From: Myxococcales bacterium
Lineage (GTDB): Bacteria > Myxococcota_A > Polyangia > Nannocystales > Nannocystaceae
NCBI GenBank assembly: GCA_020633315.1
Contig: JACKDV010000001.1
Location: 868,001 to 932,000 of the forward strand
Length of the DNA: 64,000 bases
Reading direction: 5' to 3'
Shown: piece after piece, positions 60,378 through 64,000 of the stretch
Position numbering within the stretch: the first letter of the stretch is position 1
Layout: each line of letters opens with the position of its first letter
The notes under the pieces: model-generated
Databases searched by the model: none
What the model was told of the DNA's origin: nothing
The model's input: only the letters and a program-made list of their open reading frames with translations
Position numbers and translations under genes: made by a program

Positions 60378-61508
60378 ATGCGCTCGTGGCTGCCCCTGCT
60401 CGTGCTCGCAACGACGAGCTGCACCCCGGTGGAGCCGCCCACCTCCTCGGCGCCGCCTCCGAGCGTGGAGCAGCCGCCGGTGCTCGAAGCGGAGCCCGAG
60501 CCCCAAGCCGAGCTCGCGCCCGCGCCGGTGAGCGAGGCCGCGCTCGCCCTCGCGGCGATCCCCTGGCGCTGGCGGAGCCCCCGGCCCGCGGGCGAGCTCG
60601 AGTACTGGATCCCCATGCCGGTCTCGATCGCCAGCGGCAGCACCGTGATCGAGGCCAGCGAGCACGAGCCCAGCGGCGTGCGGGTGACTCGCAAGGACGC
60701 CGGCCGCGAGCGCTGGAGCGTGATCCTGGGCGAGCGACGCTCCAACTCGGCCGCGCTCGCCCGCGTGGGCGATGCGGTGCTGGTGGCCCACTACCACGGC
60801 ATCGCCACCGGCACCGAGGTCGCTCGCCTCGATCTCGAGACCGGCAAGGTGCTCTGGAATCACCCGCTGCGGGGCGTGGGCCCGGTGGGCCACAGCAAGT
60901 ACCACAACGCGGTGGAGCTGGAGATCGAGGCCGGGGTGCTGCAGGTGTACGGCCTGGAGGCCTTCGGTGCCTACGTGGAGCGCGTGGACGTGGAGCGCGG
61001 CGAGACCCTCGAGCACGCCATGGTGCCGGCCGAGCTCGCCGGTCTGCGCTGGCACTTTCCCGAGCGAGCGCCCGGCCGCATGGCGGGCGGCCTCACCATC
61101 GACGACGGCGCGGGCGGCTGGCTCTCGATCGAGGGGCGGCCCGCGAGGGTCGTGCATCGGCCCGCCCGTGGCGAGGGATTCTCCCTACCCCTGGGCCGCG
61201 ATCCGGGATCGTGCGGGATCGGAGACGGCTTGGTCCGCGACGGCGTGGCCTACCTCGTCCATGCCTGCTCGATCACCAGCGGCGCCGAGGTGTACGCGAT
61301 CTCGCTCCGCGACGGCACCGTGCGCTGGCAGGGCCCCGTGCACGGCCTGGGTCCAATCGCTCACTCCGCCTACAGCAACGACGTACGGCTGGAGTGGCGC
61401 GACGGCGTGCTGCTGGTCTTCGGCGACGAGGCCATGGGCGACTACGTGGAGGCGATCGAGCCGAGCACCGGCCGGACGCTGGTCACCAAGTCGTGGCCCG
61501 TGGGCTAG
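60378..61508 (+). CDS. PQQ-propeller-like lipoprotein
   Basis: 376 residues from ATG 60378. The leader RSWLPLLVLATTSC gives a lipid-bearing Cys at residue 15. After a Pro/Glu-rich linker the body shows repeats of PQQ-propeller type: ARLDLETGKVLWNHPL, YVERVDVERGETLEHA, YAISLRDGTVRWQGPV and YVEAIEPSTGRTLVTK. Such domains bind partners or PQQ; no cofactor residues are evident, so a structural or BamB-like role is equally possible. Confidence 0.82.
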   Translation: MRSWLPLLVLATTSCTPVEPPTSSAPPPSVEQPPVLEAEPEPQAELAPAPVSEAALALAAIPWRWRSPRPAGELEYWIPMPVSIASGSTVIEASEHEPSGVRVTRKDAGRERWSVILGERRSNSAALARVGDAVLVAHYHGIATGTEVARLDLETGKVLWNHPLRGVGPVGHSKYHNAVELEIEAGVLQVYGLEAFGAYVERVDVERGETLEHAMVPAELAGLRWHFPERAPGRMAGGLTIDDGAGGWLSIEGRPARVVHRPARGEGFSLPLGRDPGSCGIGDGLVRDGVAYLVHACSITSGAEVYAISLRDGTVRWQGPVHGLGPIAHSAYSNDVRLEWRDGVLLVFGDEAMGDYVEAIEPSTGRTLVTKSWPVG

Positions 61509-61550
61509 GCCATTTGCCACGCGAGGCCCGGGCAGGCAGTCTGGAGGTCG

Positions 61551-62093
61551 ATGGCCGACGACGCCCCGCCCGGCGGCGACCCGAGCGTGCCCACGCTCGA
61601 GGACGGCGTGATCCGCCTGCGGCCGCTGACCCTCGCCGACGCCGACGCCTGGCTCGAGGGCGAGGACGACGTGATCCGGCGGTGGTTCCAGTTCCCGCGC
61701 CCCTCCACCCGCGCCGACGTGAGCGCGGCGATCGAGTCATGGGCTCGCTCGTGGCGGGAGGGCGGCCGCGTCCGCCACTTCGGCATCGAGGCCGGAGCCT
61801 CGCCGACCCTGGTGGGCGGCGTGGAGGTCCGCGATCGCGGCGAGGGCTCCGCGTACGTCTCGTACCTGATCTTCGCGCCCCATCGCCGGCGGGGCCACGG
61901 GTCCCGTGCGGTGCGCCTGGCCGCCCTGCATGCGCTGCAGGACACGCCGGTGACCCGCCTGGTGATCATCGTCGACGAGGACAACCAGGCCTCGCGGGCC
62001 GTGGCCGAGGCGGCCGGCTTTCGCCTCGAGGGCCTCGCCGAGGCCTGGGAGCACGTCGAGCTCGGCTCGATGCTGCGCTACGTCCGGCCCTGA
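61551..62093 (+). CDS. RimJ/RimL-type GNAT acetyltransferase
   Basis: 180 residues from ATG 61551. GVIRLRPLTLADADAWLE is the typical N-terminus, the acetyl-CoA loop is APHRRRGHGSRAV, and NQASRAVAEAAGFRLEG is the usual C-terminal motif of the RimJ/RimL branch. These enzymes acetylate protein N-termini, antibiotics or small amines; the substrate is unknown. It is separated from neighbours by 42 and 65 bp on the same strand. Confidence 0.9.
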   Translation: MADDAPPGGDPSVPTLEDGVIRLRPLTLADADAWLEGEDDVIRRWFQFPRPSTRADVSAAIESWARSWREGGRVRHFGIEAGASPTLVGGVEVRDRGEGSAYVSYLIFAPHRRRGHGSRAVRLAALHALQDTPVTRLVIIVDEDNQASRAVAEAAGFRLEGLAEAWEHVELGSMLRYVRP

Positions 62094-62158
62094 GTGGCGT
62101 TGCGCGGCCGCCGGTGCCGCCCCTTGCCCGCCGCGATCGACCGCCGCACCATGGCGGC

Positions 62159-62668
62159 ATGACGCACCCCCTCGCGCGGGTCATGGCGGAGGCCGACGGC
62201 TTCCTGCTCATCGGCGACTCCTCCCAGGATCGCTTCCCCGGCTTCTCGTACCACGCCTACACCACGGTGGGCCGGCGCTTCTACTGCCTCGACATGGGCG
62301 GGCTGAAGGAATCGCGGGGGCCCACCAAGGGCGGCAAGGTCTACCACTCCGTCGACGAGCTGCCCGAGGACCACGACGAGCTCGCCATCGTGTGGGTCAA
62401 GCCGCGTCGCGCCAAGGAGGCGGTGGAGATCGCCCACGAGGCCGGCTGCACGCGCATCTGGTTCAGCTTCCACACCGGCCACCCCGACGCGATCGCGCGG
62501 GCCGAGGAGCTGGGCATGGAGGTGGTGGAGGTCGGCCGCTGTCCCATCTACTACCTGGAGGGCGCGCCGCTGGCCTGCCGCCTGCACACGGGCCTGGTCA
62601 AGCTCTCGGGCACCGCGAGGCGGCCTCCCCAGCGCACGCTCGACAAGGACCAGCGGATCATGATCTGA
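62159..62668 (+). CDS. CoA-binding domain protein (YccU-like)
   Basis: 169 residues from ATG 62159. A Rossmann-like CoA-binding fold is seen: FLLIGDSSQDRFPGF, VGRRFYCLDMGG, VYHSVDELPEDHDELAIVWV, IAHEAGCTRIWFSFHTG and GMEVVEVGRCPIYYLEG. The last strand with Cys is typical of the YccU family. Length is a little over the usual ~140. These proteins bind CoA or nucleotides without a proven reaction. Confidence 0.85.
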   Translation: MTHPLARVMAEADGFLLIGDSSQDRFPGFSYHAYTTVGRRFYCLDMGGLKESRGPTKGGKVYHSVDELPEDHDELAIVWVKPRRAKEAVEIAHEAGCTRIWFSFHTGHPDAIARAEELGMEVVEVGRCPIYYLEGAPLACRLHTGLVKLSGTARRPPQRTLDKDQRIMI

Positions 62669-62716
62669 GCCCCGCGAGGGCCGGCTCGCGGGGCTCCGGG
62701 CGCGGTGCCCCTCGGA

Positions 62717-64000
62717 TCAGAGCGACTCGAGGTAGGCGATCACGTCGTCGAGCGCGTCGTCGCTGGGATCGAGGCCCGGGCGCGTCAGCACCAGCATGTC
62801 GAGCACCGCCTCCCGCAGATCGGCCGCGCGGCCATCGTGCATGTAGGGCGGGTGCAGGGCCACGCCGCGCAGCGGGGGCACCTGCAGGGGCAGGCCCAGG
62901 CCGAGGTCCACGTTGTCGGGGCCGCCGTCGAGCGACGCGCCGCGGTGGCAGTCGCCGCAGCCCCAGGCGACGAACGAGGCCGCCCCGCGGCGCGCGGCCG
63001 CGTCGGAGCTGCTCCGCCGCGGGCGAAGGGGTGGGATCGAGAACATCCACGATTGCAGCGCCTCCACCCGCTCGTCGCTCAGCGGGTGGCCGCCCATGCG
63101 GTGCACGTGCACCTCGTCCACCAGCGCGCTCATGTCCGGCAGGTCGCCGACCCAGTGGAACGGCTCCGTGCCGCGCAGCCCCACCGCCAGCGCCGGCGTG
63201 TGGCGCAGCATCGCCGGGGCCAGGCGCCACACTCGACCATCGTCGCCGCCCTCGGGGTGGCACGAGGCACACGCGATGGCCTGGCCCGCGTCGCGGTGGA
63301 ACAGCTCGTGGCCGGTGTCGAGGCGGGACTGGCCGGGCAGCGAGATCACGTCCTGGATCTCGCCGTACTCCGGGTTGACCCGCACGATCTGGGCCGGCTC
63401 GCGGCTCTGGGCCACGATGTAGCCCTCGGGATCGAAGGCCACCGCCACGTACTGGCCCGGCACCACCGGCACGGGGTGGGGCTCGGTGCAGCCCGGATCG
63501 GTGTCGTCGGTGAACGACGAGGTCGCCAGCCGCAGCACGCCGGGATCCGACAGCTCGTTGTCCTGGCGGCCCGCCACCGCCACCGCCACCCAGGCGCCCG
63601 TGGTCGAGACGGCCACGTCCACCGGGAGCACCGTCTCGTCGAGCAGCCCCGAGCTGCGGATGGCGAAGCCCTCGTCGCCCAGGGTGATCACCGAGTCCAC
63701 CACCGCGCCGCAGGGCGGATCGAAGGGCCCGCCGCCGTAGCCACCGCCTCCGCCTCCGCCGTCCTCGCTGCCGCCCCCCTGCATGTCGTCCACCACCTTG
63801 GTCGTCGACATCTGGTGAGCCATCAGCCACTTGCCGGTGGGGGTGGCGATGGTGCGCCACGCCGAGTTGGGGCGCAGGTGGTGCGAGCGTCCGTCGAATT
63901 CGTCGGCCTTGAACAGGGTGGGTGGCGCCTCGGTCTCGATCACCTTGCCGTCGCGATCCAGCCACAGCAGGTGGGCCGAGCGGAAGCGCGTGACCGCCAG
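62717..64000 (-). CDS. Di-haem cytochrome-c-peroxidase-like protein, N-terminus beyond the window
   Basis: The frame is open to the right edge (residues continue above the GTG at 63943), so the N-terminus is missing; about 427 residues are present. Two haem motifs occur: CASCHPEG and CGDCHRGA. Features of the MauG/CcpA group include SLPGQSRLDTGHELFHRD, RGTEPFHWVGDLPDM and PPLRGVALHPPYMHDGRA near the C-terminus. A Gly run (DGGGGGGGYGGG) lies at about residue 70 of the visible part. Upstream residues look like a beta-propeller (TGAWVAVAVAGRQD, YVAVAFDPEGYIV). It could oxidise a partner or reduce peroxide; the substrate is unknown. Confidence 0.87.
   Translation of the reverse strand: MAVTRFRSAHLLWLDRDGKVIETEAPPTLFKADEFDGRSHHLRPNSAWRTIATPTGKWLMAHQMSTTKVVDDMQGGGSEDGGGGGGGYGGGPFDPPCGAVVDSVITLGDEGFAIRSSGLLDETVLPVDVAVSTTGAWVAVAVAGRQDNELSDPGVLRLATSSFTDDTDPGCTEPHPVPVVPGQYVAVAFDPEGYIVAQSREPAQIVRVNPEYGEIQDVISLPGQSRLDTGHELFHRDAGQAIACASCHPEGGDDGRVWRLAPAMLRHTPALAVGLRGTEPFHWVGDLPDMSALVDEVHVHRMGGHPLSDERVEALQSWMFSIPPLRPRRSSSDAAARRGAASFVAWGCGDCHRGASLDGGPDNVDLGLGLPLQVPPLRGVALHPPYMHDGRAADLREAVLDMLVLTRPGLDPSDDALDDVIAYLESL

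Overview
The window is 64 kb of very GC-rich DNA packed with genes on both strands. Coding frames have almost only G or C at third codon positions. It looks like a chromosomal segment of a myxobacterium (Myxococcota), probably near the Nannocystaceae/Polyangia. Pointers are a C-terminal Cys-TM-Arg sorting tail of MYXO-CTERM type, a Ser/Thr kinase with TPR-like repeats, an ECF sigma factor fused to a membrane/TonB-like domain, many lipoproteins, and large outer-membrane proteins. This placement is inference; no rRNA or other marker is present.

Layout. 0-9.2 kb: a partial outer-membrane protein, a peptidase-like/beta-barrel fusion, a GT-C glycosyltransferase, a lipoprotein, a VWA protein and a zinc-ribbon/CarD-like protein. 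9.2-14 kb: bolA downstream of a membrane Fe-S (CCG) oxidoreductase of EtfD type, a metallophosphoesterase, and a single-domain response regulator. 14-19 kb: a lipoprotein divergent from a translationally coupled beta-barrel plus 13-haem cytochrome pair, followed by a ~42-bp periodic repeat array. 19-30.7 kb: an M55 aminopeptidase, a Na/Pi cotransporter, a small cupin, an EF-hand-like repeat lipoprotein, lepA coupled to an 814-residue signal peptidase I with a triplicated C-terminal extension, and two ORFs that may be one frameshifted gene.

30.7-39.4 kb is the accessory-looking part. An AT-rich spacer borders it. It holds an FGE-like protein, a GNAT, a DJ-1/isonitrile-hydratase-like protein, a haem-oxygenase-like diiron oxidase (HDO) candidate, an M14-like peptidase, a PLP cysteine-synthase-like enzyme preceded by a 24-bp triple repeat and a coupled micro-ORF, an SDR and an AraC regulator. 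A ~165-bp imperfect inverted-repeat element lies inside. I read this as a possible small-molecule pathway of unknown product.

39.5-48.4 kb: a TPR-type kinase, an unknown beta-rich protein, a 1254-residue LamG protein and a CHAP-like cysteine peptidase; the last three lack recognisable signal peptides. 48.4-54 kb: a GST/maleylacetoacetate isomerase, then a regulator-modA-modB-modC operon, all coupled by 4-base overlaps. It is divergent from a porin across four direct repeats with exact 10-bp spacing. 54-64 kb: an SDR, the sigma-factor fusion, the sorted surface protein, a membrane protein, a PQQ-propeller-like lipoprotein, a GNAT, a CoA-binding protein, and a di-haem peroxidase-like protein running off the right edge. 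I saw no tRNA, rRNA, CRISPR array or intact insertion sequence.
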